This document shows, in pieces, positions 32,577-42,082 of a stretch of DNA of 63,721 bases (position 1 is the first letter of the stretch; each line of letters opens with the position of its first letter). Below the pieces are notes generated by a model. That model had not been told where the DNA came from and made no database searches. It saw only the letters and a list, made by a program, of their open reading frames with translations. The stretch covers positions 1 to 63,721 of the forward strand of contig UQWL01000016.1 in the NCBI GenBank assembly GCA_900544715.1, given 5' to 3'. A program made the translations under genes and the position numbers. The DNA is from an uncultured Oscillospiraceae bacterium (GTDB lineage Bacteria > Bacillota > Clostridia > Oscillospirales > Acutalibacteraceae).

Positions 32577-34052
32577 TCAGCGCAGGGCATCGAGCCCAGC
32601 CGCGCGTTTTTTATGCCTGCTGCGGTAAAGCTCCGGAGAGGCCATTAAAAACAGCGGAAAAATTTCAAGCCTGCCCAGCAGCATCGCCAGCGACAGGATC
32701 AATTTGGAAAAACCGGAAAAATGGCTGAAGTTACCCGTCGGCCCCACTAGGCCGAGGCCGGGGCCAATATTCCCCATGCAGGCGGTAACGGAGCTCAAGG
32801 TGGTTTCAAAATCGTAGCCGTCCACTGAAACCAGCAGCGAGAGGATAAAAATGATAAACAGATAAGAAAGCAAAAAAACGCTCGCCCGATTGACCGTTTC
32901 ATCGTCCAGCCGCTTCCCTTCCAACCGGATCGGATGCACACTGCGCGGGTGCAGCATACGGACGACATCGTAATAGAGCTTCTTCATCACGATCACCAGG
33001 CGGGAGACCTTCACGCCGCCTCCGGTGGAGCCGCCGCACGCGCCGACGATCATCAGCAGGAACAGGATCATGCGGGACAGCTCCGGCCACAGGTTATAGT
33101 CGGCCGTGGCGTAGCCGGTTGTTGTGATAATCGAGCTGACCTGGAAGGACGCCTCCCGAAACGCATGGCTCAAAGAGGGCGACTGCGGCAGGATATTCAG
33201 GGTGATCACCAGCATGGAAAGCCCCGAAAGGCACACATACCAGCGCAGCTCCTCGCTCTTAATCCCCTGGCGGAACTGCCTGCGCAAAAAGAGATAGTAA
33301 ATATTAAAATTCACACCGAACAGCAGCATGAATATCGTGACCACGCCATCCACATACGCGCTGTTATAGGCGCCGATGCTGGCATTGCGATTGGAAAACC
33401 CACCCGTGCCGGCGGTGCCGAAGGCTGTAATCAGGCTATCGAACAGCGGCATGCGGAAAAGCAACAGCACAATTTCCACAATCGTCATCGCAAAATAGAT
33501 TAAATAAAGGACTGTAGCCGTCTTGTGGGTTTTGGGCACGAGCTTCCCCACCGAGGGGCCGGGCACCTCCGCGCGCATCACATAGATAGAGCGTTCGTTC
33601 ACACCGGGCAGGATTGCCAGCGCAAACACGAGGATGCCCATGCCACCGACCCAGTGCGTGAAACTGCGCCAGAACAGCAGGCTTTTCGGCATCGCCTCCA
33701 CATTGGTCAGGATGCTCGCGCCAGTGGTGGTAAAGCCGGAAACCGTTTCAAACAGGCTGTCGATATAGGATGGAATCGCGCCGCTCAGATAAAAGGGCAG
33801 CGCCCCGAACAGGGACAGTAAAATCCATGAGAACGCCACGATAATATAGCCTTCCCGCGCATACATGCTTTTGTTCGTCACCTTCAGGCAGATCAATGGA
33901 ATGCCTGCCGCCAGAAGCAGGACGATCGTCGCCAGCAGGGAGAAAACACACCTCTCCCGGTAATACAGGCCCACCATCAGCGGAAGCAGCAGAAGGCCAG
34001 CCTCCAAAGCCAGGACATAGCCCAGCATTTTCAATACAAGCTTGCGGTTCAT
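32577..34052 (-). CDS. Potassium uptake protein TrkH/KtrB
   Basis: 491 residues with about ten membrane helices and four P-loop repeats carrying the K+-filter Gly: TVSGFTTTGASIL, GTAGTGGFSN, SIITTTGYATADY and VTACMGNIGPGLG. That is the four M1-P-M2 unit plan of TrkH. It takes up K+ through the membrane with an RCK-type gating partner. The partner, at 34098-35441, lies directly upstream on the same strand 45 bp away. ATG 34052 has GGAAGG. Confidence 0.94.
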   Translation of the reverse strand: MNRKLVLKMLGYVLALEAGLLLLPLMVGLYYRERCVFSLLATIVLLLAAGIPLICLKVTNKSMYAREGYIIVAFSWILLSLFGALPFYLSGAIPSYIDSLFETVSGFTTTGASILTNVEAMPKSLLFWRSFTHWVGGMGILVFALAILPGVNERSIYVMRAEVPGPSVGKLVPKTHKTATVLYLIYFAMTIVEIVLLLFRMPLFDSLITAFGTAGTGGFSNRNASIGAYNSAYVDGVVTIFMLLFGVNFNIYYLFLRRQFRQGIKSEELRWYVCLSGLSMLVITLNILPQSPSLSHAFREASFQVSSIITTTGYATADYNLWPELSRMILFLLMIVGACGGSTGGGVKVSRLVIVMKKLYYDVVRMLHPRSVHPIRLEGKRLDDETVNRASVFLLSYLFIIFILSLLVSVDGYDFETTLSSVTACMGNIGPGLGLVGPTGNFSHFSGFSKLILSLAMLLGRLEIFPLFLMASPELYRSRHKKRAAGLDALR

Positions 34053-34097
34053 GAAAAACCTTCCTTGTCGATTTCTTTCCAGCGGGCAGCAGGAACC

Positions 34098-35441
34098 CTA
34101 CAGCAGGATACCGTTCAGATCCTCCAACCGCTGCCGCATGGTGATGACAATCACGTTATCACCGGCCCGGATGCAGTCGCTGCCCGTGGGATAAATCACC
34201 TTCCCGCCGCGGATGATTGAGGCAATGAGCAGTTCTTTTTTCAGCGCCAGCGTTTTCAGCGGTACATCGCAGGCCTCAAAGCTTTCCTTCACGTGGAATT
34301 CCAAGGCCTCCACCGCGCCGCTGCCGAGCTTCACCATCGATTCCACGCCGCTGCCGCGTGAATTTTGCATCGCGCGGACATACTGCACAATCTGGTTGGA
34401 AGAAATCAGATGCGGCGTAACTGTGCAGTCCACACCGGATTTTTCAAGAATTTGATCTAAGCTGATATGATTGATCTTCGCAATCACCTTCCCCACCTCA
34501 CGAAGCGTGGCAAACATGGAGATGATCACGTTTTCCTCATCCATATTCGTCAGGGCAACGAGGGCGTCCGCGCGATCAAGATCCTCTTCCATTAAAAGAC
34601 TTTGATCGGAGCCGTCTCCGCAGATCACCATCGCGCGTGGCAGCAGCTCGGAGAGCAGGTCGCATCGCTCTTTGTCTTTTTCCAAAATCTTTACCTGCAG
34701 GCCGCTTTCACACAGCAGGCGGGCAAGATAAAAGCTAATTTTTCCACCCCCGACGATCATCACGGATTTGATCTTCTGCCCCCGGATGCCCGTGGTGTGA
34801 AAAAACGCGGCGACATCCTTCGGGGAGGCGGTCACCGAAATCGTGTCGCCCCCGTGCAGCACAAAATCTCCGTCCGGAATATAGACCTCGCCGTCACGCT
34901 GCACCGTGCAGACCAGCACGCGGGATTTCAGTGCATGCAGCGCCTTGCCTGCCAAAGGGCTGTCCGCCGTCAGACGGAACGTCAGCAATTCCACCCTGCC
35001 CTTGGCGAGGAAGTCAATTTTCAACGCGGTTGGAAAACGCAGCAGCCGGAAAATCTCGGTTGCCGCATCCATCTCCGGATTAATCAGCATGCTCAGGCCC
35101 AATTCTTCCCGGATAAAAAACAGGCTTTTGGCATATTCCGGGTTGCGCACGCGCGCGATGGTATGACGCGCGCCGAGCTTGCGTGCCAGCATACAGCAGA
35201 TGATGTTGACCTCGTCTCTCGACGTAACAGCGATGAGAAGATCGCATTCATCCGCGCCCGCCTCGGCCAGCACCGCGAGGCTGATGCCGTCCCCCCGCAG
35301 GCAGGCCACATCGAGGATATCCCCCGTGCGCTCCAAAATCTCGGCGTTATGGTCGATCACGGTTACGTCGTGCCCTTCTTCGGAGAGGTGACGCGTCAGG
35401 GTAAAGCCCATTTTTCCGTCGCCTACAATTACTATTTTCAT
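34098..35441 (-). CDS. trkA: Potassium channel regulator TrkA, double RCK
   Basis: 447 residues from ATG 35441 (AAGAGAAG upstream; the longer frame lacks signals). Two RCK_N Rossmann folds: MKIVIVGDGKMGFTLTRHLSEEGHDVTVIDHN and VMIVGGGKISFYLARLLCESGLQVKILEKD. Each is followed by a RCK_C domain (VELLTFRLTADSPLAGKAL...; VEALEFHVKESFEACDVPLKT...), the full-length tandem of TrkA. It binds NAD(H) and ATP at the inner face and gates TrkH. It is the first gene of a trkA-trkH unit. Confidence 0.95.
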   Translation of the reverse strand: MKIVIVGDGKMGFTLTRHLSEEGHDVTVIDHNAEILERTGDILDVACLRGDGISLAVLAEAGADECDLLIAVTSRDEVNIICCMLARKLGARHTIARVRNPEYAKSLFFIREELGLSMLINPEMDAATEIFRLLRFPTALKIDFLAKGRVELLTFRLTADSPLAGKALHALKSRVLVCTVQRDGEVYIPDGDFVLHGGDTISVTASPKDVAAFFHTTGIRGQKIKSVMIVGGGKISFYLARLLCESGLQVKILEKDKERCDLLSELLPRAMVICGDGSDQSLLMEEDLDRADALVALTNMDEENVIISMFATLREVGKVIAKINHISLDQILEKSGVDCTVTPHLISSNQIVQYVRAMQNSRGSGVESMVKLGSGAVEALEFHVKESFEACDVPLKTLALKKELLIASIIRGGKVIYPTGSDCIRAGDNVIVITMRQRLEDLNGILL

Positions 35442-35725
35442 TGCCACTTCTCTTTTCCTAGCAGCGGCCAACAGGCCGGATGTTTTCGGCGGTCGCCAGA
35501 TATCCTTCCCCCCTGGCAGCCGCGAAGCGTATCTATCATACATCATAAATCGGCAATCTTCAAGCCTTCTTGCAGATTCAGCGGCTTGGCGCAATTTTCC
35601 CGTTTCTTTTTCTAATAAAGAGCGGTATAATGAAAAAAGCCTCTGGATAAGAGGCAAATTGCAGGGTGCCATTGCGCTTACAGGCAAACGCCCCGCATGC
35701 ATCCCGATGAAAAGAGCCGATTTTT

Positions 35726-36715
35726 ATGATACAAAGCAAAACAAAGCTGCTCCCCTCCAACCGGGAGCTCATGCAGATGTGCGCACGGGCTGGCATCAGC
35801 GATGCGCAGGAGTTCCTGCCGGCTGACAGCGGTGGGTTTAACGCTGTGTACCGTGTGAACACCGCCGCGCACGGCAGCTTTATCCTGAAAATGTCGCCGC
35901 GATACGGCGCGCCGGTGCTTACCCACGAGCGCAACATGATGCACACAGAGCTGACCGCCTATGACTTGATCCGCAGCCGCACCAGCATCCGAGTCCCCCG
36001 CGTAATCTTCAGCGATTTCAGCGGCAAATGTATGCCCTGCGACTGGTTTATCATGGAGGAGTTGGAGGGCTGCCCGCTTGCCCAAATGCCGCGTGGTATC
36101 CGCCAGTCGCCTGATCTGCTGCGCGCCCTGGGCGAGGCCGCCGCACAGCTCCACGCCATTCAGGGCGAGGGCTTCGGTTATGAGCAATGGGGGCTGCGCG
36201 GCAGCTGGCGGGATGCATACCTGGAAATGACGCACCATATCATTGCCGATGCGAAGCGGCTCGGAGCAGAAATTCCCTGTGTGCGCGAGGTGCGGGAAAC
36301 GCTGCGGCGCTTCGAGCGGGAGCTGGATGCGGTCACAACGCCCAGCCTCGTGCATTTTGATCTGCGCCCGGAGCATATTTTCGTCCGGCAGGAGGCGGGC
36401 GCGCCCCTGTTCAGCGCGGTGATTGACCCGGACTGTGCCTATTGGGGCGATCCTGCCGGGGATTTTCTTCTGTTTGACCAGCAGTCCGCTTTCTGGGAGG
36501 GGTACCAAACCGATGGCAGTGCGCCCGAATGGGGCCGGAATCTCCAGCTGCGCACCCTGCTGATGCGGCTGTATCTGGCGCTCATCCACTACACGCGCGT
36601 TGAAGTGCGCTTGGAGAAAAACAGCTTCCTCTACCGGCGGGAAAAGTGGTCGGCCGGGCACGAGATCAAGCGGATGCTCCGAATGTTTCAGGATTGTGCA
36701 AAGGCGAAAAGCTAA
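35726..36715 (+). CDS. Aminoglycoside phosphotransferase-fold kinase (APH family)
   Basis: 329 residues. Phosphate loop region GGFNAVYRVNTAAHGSFILKM (residues 36-56) with the Lys of FILKMS; the catalytic loop LVHFDLRPEHIF (about 209-220) keeps His and Asp but has His where APH and choline kinases have Asn; AVIDPDCAYWGDPAGDFLLF supplies the metal Asp. The fold is secure, while the Asn-to-His change questions catalytic efficiency. Substrates in this family range from aminoglycosides to small metabolites; nothing here points to antibiotics. ATG 35726 has only a weak site (AAAAGAG). It is the only gene between trkA and rpmE. Confidence 0.78.
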   Translation: MIQSKTKLLPSNRELMQMCARAGISDAQEFLPADSGGFNAVYRVNTAAHGSFILKMSPRYGAPVLTHERNMMHTELTAYDLIRSRTSIRVPRVIFSDFSGKCMPCDWFIMEELEGCPLAQMPRGIRQSPDLLRALGEAAAQLHAIQGEGFGYEQWGLRGSWRDAYLEMTHHIIADAKRLGAEIPCVREVRETLRRFERELDAVTTPSLVHFDLRPEHIFVRQEAGAPLFSAVIDPDCAYWGDPAGDFLLFDQQSAFWEGYQTDGSAPEWGRNLQLRTLLMRLYLALIHYTRVEVRLEKNSFLYRREKWSAGHEIKRMLRMFQDCAKAKS

Positions 36716-36750
36716 AAAGCACTGAAAAACGAAAAAAATAAAAATGGGTG

Positions 36751-36779
36751 TTGCATTTTAGGCGCGGGTGTGCTAGAAT
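36751..36779 (+). promoter_or_regulatory. rpmE promoter
   Basis: TTGCAT (36751-36756), 17-bp spacer, TAGAAT (36774-36779); predicted start near 36786, 37 nt before rpmE. Confidence 0.7.
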
Positions 36780-36822
36780 TTTAATGCTATACCAGTGTTT
36801 GTAATCGAAAGAGGTGACAAGA

Positions 36823-37035
36823 ATGAAAGAGGGCATCCATCCGAATTATAAGCCCACGACGATCAAGTGCGCTTGCGGCGAGGTCATTGAAACCTCTTCG
36901 ACCAAGCAGGATATACGCGTCGATATTTGCTCCAAGTGCCATCCGTTCTTTACCGGCAAGCAAAAGCTTGTTGATACTGGCGGACGCGTCGACCGCTTCA
37001 AGAAGCGCTATAATATGGACAAAAAGGGCGAATAA
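36823..37035 (+). CDS. rpmE: 50S ribosomal protein bL31, zinc type
   Basis: 70 residues from ATG 36823, with AGAGGTGAC upstream; the in-frame GTG at 36814 overlaps that site. MKEGIHPNYKPTTIKCACGEVIETSST then ICSKCHPFFTGKQKLVDTGGRVDRFKKRY is the C+ (Cys-rich, zinc-binding) L31 form, with Cys pairs at CAC and CSKC. It sits on the large ribosomal subunit bridge. A strong terminator ends it, so it is a single-gene unit. Confidence 0.97.
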   Translation: MKEGIHPNYKPTTIKCACGEVIETSSTKQDIRVDICSKCHPFFTGKQKLVDTGGRVDRFKKRYNMDKKGE

Positions 37036-37050
37036 TCAGGTTACCAGCAG

Positions 37051-37080
37051 AGCGGCGCTTCATTGGCGCCGCTTTTTGTT
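37051..37080 (+). terminator. rpmE terminator
   Basis: AGCGGCGC (37051-37058) pairs with GCGCCGCT (37066-37073), followed by TTTTTGTTTT. Confidence 0.9.
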
Positions 37081-37099
37081 TTGAAAAGAGTGAGGCTCA

Positions 37100-37723
37100 A
37101 TGGAGGAATATAAAACCTTACGTGCACCCGCAAGCGGCGAATTTACGGAAAAACGCTCCCGTTTTATCGGCTATGCGCAGCCCGTTTCCACGCAGGCGGA
37201 AGCCGCCGCATTCATCGAGCGCATCAAAAAACAGCACCACGACGCAACCCACAATGTGTTCGCTTACCTTCTGCGCGAAGGGCAATTGGAGCGCTATTCG
37301 GATGACGGTGAGCCGCAGGGCACCGCCGGTATCCCGGCGCTTGACGTGCTGCGCAAGCAGGGCGTGACCGACTGCGCCGTCGTAGTCACGCGCTATTTCG
37401 GCGGGATCCTGCTCGGCGCGGGCGGGCTGGTGCGGGCGTATGCCCACGCCGCGGCAATGGCGCTCAGCAATGCCGGGATCGTCACCATGGCGCACTGCTC
37501 CCTTTTGGAAATCACCTGCGATTACAGCTTCTATGGCAAGCTTGCCGTGTGCATCCCGGAATGGGGTGGAATTGTGGAAGACACGCAGTTTGGCGGGGCG
37601 GTTACCGTGCGGGTTCGCATCCACACCGCGTTGGCGGAGCAATTCTGCACAAATCTAGTAGACGCGAGCAACGGTCGTTTTCATGCCGTGCAAACCGGGG
37701 AATGCTTTGCCGCCGCCGATTGA
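37100..37723 (+). CDS. YigZ/IMPACT family protein
   Basis: 207 residues. N-terminal UPF0029 domain: EKRSRFIGYAQPVSTQAEAAAFIERIKKQHHDATHNVFAYLLRE, with the hallmark YSDDGEPQGTAGIPALDVLRKQG and VVVTRYFGGILLGAGGLVRAYAHAAAMAL. The C-terminal DUF1949 half follows (about 135-207). The family is linked to translation control and peptidase-like folds without a known reaction. ATG 37100 has GTGAGG upstream. It follows rpmE and precedes dgt by 146 bp. Confidence 0.92.
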   Translation: MEEYKTLRAPASGEFTEKRSRFIGYAQPVSTQAEAAAFIERIKKQHHDATHNVFAYLLREGQLERYSDDGEPQGTAGIPALDVLRKQGVTDCAVVVTRYFGGILLGAGGLVRAYAHAAAMALSNAGIVTMAHCSLLEITCDYSFYGKLAVCIPEWGGIVEDTQFGGAVTVRVRIHTALAEQFCTNLVDASNGRFHAVQTGECFAAAD

Positions 37724-37868
37724 TTCCACGCCCAAGAAGCGGAATAAAAAACTTTTTTGCTCCAATGCAGAAAAAAAGAGGGAAAACGGAAAAAACGGCG
37801 TATATCTTATATAGATAGAAAATAGAAAGAGGCTTTTCTTGTGAATTTGCAAAAGGCAGGTGCCGCCG

Positions 37869-38876
37869 ATGGATATGGAGATTCGTGCACGCACACAGGC
37901 CGTTGAGCGGGAAACGCTCTCCCCCCGCGCTGCATTGAGCGAGCACTCGCGCGGGCGCTTGCGCCCGGAGGCGGAATGCCCGGTGCGCACGGTCTATCAG
38001 CGCGATCGGGACAGGATCATCCACTCAACCGCCTTCCGCCGCTTAAAGCACAAAACGCAGGTATTCCTCGCCCCGGAAGGGGACCATTACCGCACGCGCC
38101 TGACCCACACGCTGGAGGTCGCCCAGATCGCCCGCACGATCGCGCGGGGGCTGCGGCTTAACGAAGATCTCACGGAGGCGGCGGCGTTGGGGCATGATCT
38201 GGGCCACACGCCCTTCGGCCATGCCGGGGAGCGCGCGCTGAACGCGGTTTTCCCCGGCGGCTTCCATCATTACAACCAGAGCCTTCGCGTGGTGGATCGG
38301 CTGGAGAAAAACGGCCGCGGGCTGAACCTTACGCAGGAGGTGCGCGATGGCATCCGCTGCCACACCTCCGGCGAGGAAGCCGGTACGCTGGAGGGCAGGA
38401 TTGTCCGCCTGGCCGACCGGATCGCCTACATTAACCATGATATCGACGATGCGATGCGCGGCGGCGTGCTCCAGCAGGCAGAACTGCCGGAAAGCGCCTG
38501 CGCCATACTGGGGAATACCAAATCCCAACGTATCAACACGCTGGTGGTTTCCGCGATCCTCACGAGTGAAAAAGCCGATACGATCTGCCTTGCGCCGGCA
38601 ATCCAGCAGCCGTTTGATGCGCTGCACGCCTTCATGTTTGAAAGAGTGTACACCAACCCCCGCTGCAAGGGCGAGGAAGGGAAGGCGATCGATATCTTAA
38701 AGCATATGTATGAGCATTTCGTCCGGCATCCGGAGGATCTGCCTGAAGAATATGCCCTGATTTGCGAGGAGGAGGGCGCCGAGCGCGCCGCGTGCGACTA
38801 TATTGCCGGCATGTCCGACTCCTACGCCCTGCGCGTATTCGACGCGCTGTTTATCCCGCGCTCCTGGCGCGTCTGA
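37869..38876 (+). CDS. dgt: dGTP triphosphohydrolase-like HD protein
   Basis: 335 residues from ATG 37869 (GGCAGGTG upstream; the first in-frame start, GTG 37860, lies within that site). The HD metal site is THTLEVAQIAR, HDLGHTPFGHAGE and a later LADRIAYINHDIDDAM, the last typical of deoxyguanosine triphosphohydrolase-like proteins. It cleaves dNTPs to nucleoside plus triphosphate, controlling pools. It directly precedes dnaG and rpoD, as in many Firmicutes, where the three form one operon. Confidence 0.92.
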   Translation: MDMEIRARTQAVERETLSPRAALSEHSRGRLRPEAECPVRTVYQRDRDRIIHSTAFRRLKHKTQVFLAPEGDHYRTRLTHTLEVAQIARTIARGLRLNEDLTEAAALGHDLGHTPFGHAGERALNAVFPGGFHHYNQSLRVVDRLEKNGRGLNLTQEVRDGIRCHTSGEEAGTLEGRIVRLADRIAYINHDIDDAMRGGVLQQAELPESACAILGNTKSQRINTLVVSAILTSEKADTICLAPAIQQPFDALHAFMFERVYTNPRCKGEEGKAIDILKHMYEHFVRHPEDLPEEYALICEEEGAERAACDYIAGMSDSYALRVFDALFIPRSWRV

Positions 38877-38913
38877 TGCCTGGAGTGCCAGCCTGATTGG
38901 GGGAACACCCGCT

Positions 38914-40680
38914 TTGCTCAGCGATGAATTTTTGCAGGAACTGCGCTCCAAAATTGATATTGAAGAGATCATTGCGCCGTATGTGAACCTCAGGCGGCGC
39001 GGGCGCACCTATACGGGGCTGTGCCCCTTTCACAATGAAAAAACGCCCTCCTTCACCGTTTACCCGGAAACCCAATCCTTCTACTGTTTTGGCTGCGGCG
39101 CGGGGGGCGATGCGATCACCTTCGTGCGCCGGATGGAAAACCTCGACTATATGGAGGCCGTGAAAAGCCTTGCCGACCGTGCGGGCCTCGCCCTGCCGCA
39201 GGATGGCTATGACGACACCCTGATGAAGCAGCGCCGCCGTATGCTGGAGGCCAACCGGGAGGCGGCCCGCTATTTTCACGAAACGCTTTTCACGCCCGAG
39301 GGGGAGGCGGCGCTCTCCTACCTACAGGGCCGGGGGCTCACGACGAAAATGATCCGCCATTTCGGGCTCGGCTGCGCGCCGAACCGCTGGGATGGGCTGC
39401 TGCGCCACATGCGGCAGAAGGGCTACTCCGAGGCGGAGCTTGTAAACGCCAACCTCGCGCGCCGCAGCGATAAAAACGGCCGCACTTCCTGCTATGACAA
39501 CTTCCGCAATCGGATGATGATCCCCATCATCGACCTGCGCGGCAATGTGATCGCCTTTGGCGGCCGTGTGCTCGATGACTCCAAGCCGAAATACGTCAAC
39601 ACCTCGGACACGCTCGTCTATAAAAAAAGCCAGGCGATTTTCGCGCTCAATTTTGCCAAAAGCGCCAATCAGGGCAAATTGATCTTGGCGGAAGGGTATA
39701 TGGACGTAATCGCCTACCACCAGGCGGGCTTTACCAATGCGGTGGCCTGCCTCGGCACGGCGCTCACCCGCGAACAGGCGCGGCTGCTTGCCCGCTACGC
39801 GGATGAGGTCATCCTCTCCTATGATGCGGACGGCGCTGGCCAGGAGGCCACCCGCCGGGCCATCGGCATTTTTAACGAGATCGGGATGAAGTTGCGGGTG
39901 CTGCGCCTGGCGGGCGGTAAGGATCCGGATGAAATCTTGCGTCAATACGGGCCTGACAGGCTGCGCGACCTCCTGGAAGGCGCAGCCAATGATGTGGAAT
40001 ACCGTCTGCTGCGGGAGCGGGATAAATTTGACGTTTCTACGCCGGACGGCAAGGTCGGCTTTCTCACCGCCGCCATAGGCGTGCTCGCGCAGGTGGACAG
40101 CCCCATTGAGCGGGACGTATACGCGGGCAAGCTCGCCTCCGAGTTGGAGGTCGGCAAGGAGGCAATCCTCTCCCAGCTGGAACGGGCGCTCCGCTCTCGC
40201 CGCCGGACGCAGGAAAAAACTGCGATGCGCGCTGTGCAGCAAATGGAGGCTTCCCCTCAAAACGCGGCCAACCCGGAGCGCGCCCATCATCTACGCGCGG
40301 CAAAGGCGGAGGAAACGCTGATCGCCACGCTGATGCGCAACCCGGATTTTCTTACAAAAATCGAAGGCCAGATCACGCCGGAGGATTTTCTCACGGATTT
40401 CAACCGCCGCGTTTTCATCGCCGTGTGCGCCTTAATCCAGGAAGGGCACACGCCGGAGCTCGCTCTGCTCTCCGCACGCTTCACCCCTGTGGAAATGGGC
40501 GCGGTTGCAGGCATTCTCGCGCAGGGCGCGGCAATCAGCAACACCGTCGCAGAATGCGGCGATTGTATAAAAGTGCTCTCTGAGGAAAAAGCTAAGCTTG
40601 AAACAGCGGATCCGGCTTCGGCCAGCGATGAGGAGTTCCGCGCGCTTTTTCAAAAGAAGGGCGCCACGCAAAATACATAG
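38914..40680 (+). CDS. dnaG: DNA primase DnaG
   Basis: 588 residues from TTG 38914, which has GGGGGA nine bases upstream; the family normally starts 'M...FLEELKSKIDI', as here (LSDEFLQELRSKIDIEEII). No ATG start is available. The zinc ribbon is GLCPFHNEKTPSFTVYPE...FYCFGCGAGGD (residues 30-65). The TOPRIM domain shows LAEGYMDVIAYHQAG (near 258) and SYDADGAGQEATRR (near 303). The C-terminal helicase-binding domain is shortened but present. It makes RNA primers at the replication fork and lies between dgt and rpoD. Confidence 0.95.
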   Translation: MLSDEFLQELRSKIDIEEIIAPYVNLRRRGRTYTGLCPFHNEKTPSFTVYPETQSFYCFGCGAGGDAITFVRRMENLDYMEAVKSLADRAGLALPQDGYDDTLMKQRRRMLEANREAARYFHETLFTPEGEAALSYLQGRGLTTKMIRHFGLGCAPNRWDGLLRHMRQKGYSEAELVNANLARRSDKNGRTSCYDNFRNRMMIPIIDLRGNVIAFGGRVLDDSKPKYVNTSDTLVYKKSQAIFALNFAKSANQGKLILAEGYMDVIAYHQAGFTNAVACLGTALTREQARLLARYADEVILSYDADGAGQEATRRAIGIFNEIGMKLRVLRLAGGKDPDEILRQYGPDRLRDLLEGAANDVEYRLLRERDKFDVSTPDGKVGFLTAAIGVLAQVDSPIERDVYAGKLASELEVGKEAILSQLERALRSRRRTQEKTAMRAVQQMEASPQNAANPERAHHLRAAKAEETLIATLMRNPDFLTKIEGQITPEDFLTDFNRRVFIAVCALIQEGHTPELALLSARFTPVEMGAVAGILAQGAAISNTVAECGDCIKVLSEEKAKLETADPASASDEEFRALFQKKGATQNT

Positions 40681-40740
40681 GGTGTAGGGTGCCGTTTGCA
40701 GGCGCAAAGCCTTGGCCTCAAACGCGCATGAAAGGATGGT

Positions 40741-41850
40741 ATGGATATGGAAAACACGGAGAAAAAGCAGTCGGTCAAAAGCTTGCTGGATAAAGGCAAG
40801 GCGAGCGGCCGCCTGACGACGCATGAAATTGATGCGGCCATCGTGGAAATGGATATGGACGTGGAGGAGCTGGACAAGCTCTATGACACGATTGAAAGCC
40901 AGAATATTGAAATTATCGACGACCTCGGCGACGCTTCCCTGGATGTGATTACGTTTGACACGCCGGATATGCCAAAGGCGGCAGACCCTGACCTTTCTAT
41001 TGGGGTCGATAACAAAAATGTGGCGATGGACGATCCCGTCAAGGTTTATCTCAAAGAGATCGGCCGCGTTCCCCTGCTGAGCAGCGAGGAAGAAATTGAC
41101 CTCGCTATTCGCATCAGCGAAAACGATCCGGTCGCCAAGCAGCGGCTGGCGGAGGCCAACCTGCGATTGGTTGTCAGCATTGCAAAGCGCTATGTGGGGC
41201 GCGGCATGCAGTTTCTCGACCTGATCCAGGAGGGCAACCTGGGCCTCATCAAAGCGGTGGATAAATTTGACTACACCAAGGGCTTTAAATTCTCCACCTA
41301 TGCGACCTGGTGGATCCGCCAGGCCATCACCCGCGCGATTGCGGACCAGGCGCGCACCATCCGCATCCCCGTGCATATGGTGGAAACGATTAATAAAGTA
41401 AAAAAGACCAACAGCCAACTTCTGCATAAAAACGGGCGCGACCCAACGGCGGAGGAAATCGCCGCGGAGCTCGACATGCCGGTCGACAAAGTGCGCGAAA
41501 TTCTGCGCGTTGCGCAGGAGCCCGTCTCCCTCGAAACGCCCATCGGCGAGGAGGAGGACAGCCACCTGGGCGATTTCATCCCGGATGACGACGCACTCGC
41601 CCCGGCGGACGCGGCCTCCATGCTGCTGCTCAAGGAGCAGCTCGGCGACGTGCTCAAAACGCTCACGCCGCGGGAGGAAAAGGTGCTCTCTCTGCGCTTC
41701 GGGCTGGAGGATGGCCACCCGCGCACGCTGGAGGAAGTCGGCAAGGAGTTTAACGTCACCCGTGAGCGCATCCGCCAGATTGAGGCGAAGGCGCTGCGGA
41801 AGTTGCGCCACCCGAGCCGCAGCAAAAAGCTCAAGGATTTTTTGGATTGA
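40741..41850 (+). CDS. rpoD: RNA polymerase primary sigma factor SigA/RpoD
   Basis: 369 residues, typical for Firmicute SigA, with a short region 1.1. Region 1.2 DDPVKVYLKEIGRVPLLSSEEE, region 2 RLAEANLRLVVSIAKRYVGRGMQFLDLIQEGNLGLIKAVDKFDYTKGFKFSTYATWWIRQ, region 3 and region 4 LTPREEKVLSLRFGLEDGHPRTLEEVGKEFNVTRERIRQIEAKALRKLRHPSRSK are all complete. It recognises the TTGACA/TATAAT promoters that recur in this window. AAAGGATGG precedes ATG 40741. It follows dnaG by 60 bp. Confidence 0.97.
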   Translation: MDMENTEKKQSVKSLLDKGKASGRLTTHEIDAAIVEMDMDVEELDKLYDTIESQNIEIIDDLGDASLDVITFDTPDMPKAADPDLSIGVDNKNVAMDDPVKVYLKEIGRVPLLSSEEEIDLAIRISENDPVAKQRLAEANLRLVVSIAKRYVGRGMQFLDLIQEGNLGLIKAVDKFDYTKGFKFSTYATWWIRQAITRAIADQARTIRIPVHMVETINKVKKTNSQLLHKNGRDPTAEEIAAELDMPVDKVREILRVAQEPVSLETPIGEEEDSHLGDFIPDDDALAPADAASMLLLKEQLGDVLKTLTPREEKVLSLRFGLEDGHPRTLEEVGKEFNVTRERIRQIEAKALRKLRHPSRSKKLKDFLD

Positions 41851-41882
41851 CCACTGCACAACAAAAGAACTGTATATCAGCC

Positions 41883-41918
41883 GCCCTGCTGGGATCACCA
41901 GCAGGGCGTATTTTTTAA
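41883..41918 (+). terminator. rpoD operon terminator
   Basis: GCCCTGCTGG and CCAGCAGGGC form a perfect stem (41884-41908) followed by a T-run at 41911-41916. Confidence 0.9.
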
Positions 41919-41996
41919 AGCGAGGATTTACCGTTGCAATTTTCCCCATTAATACAGTTTTATAACTAATTAAATTGTAAATATGACAAAAAATAG

Positions 41997-42025
41997 TTGA
42001 CAATTTTGATCTCTTTATATATGAT
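41997..42025 (+). promoter_or_regulatory. Promoter of the secreted-protein/ABC locus
   Basis: TTGACA (41997-42002), 17-bp spacer and TATGAT (42020-42025), in an AT-rich stretch that breaks from the GC-rich rpoD region. Start near 42032. Confidence 0.75.
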
Positions 42026-42082
42026 AAAATTATAAGTGACAAATGCATTTGAAGTTTCATCTTATTAACTGAGATGATCAAA

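Noticed and set aside
35726..36715. Aminoglycoside resistance gene
   Set aside because: Only the general APH fold is supported; the Asn-to-His change and housekeeping context give no evidence for resistance.
40432..42081. Minus-strand frame of 549 residues opposite dnaG/rpoD
   Set aside because: It is antisense to rpoD, whose conserved regions are intact; no start signal and shadow composition.
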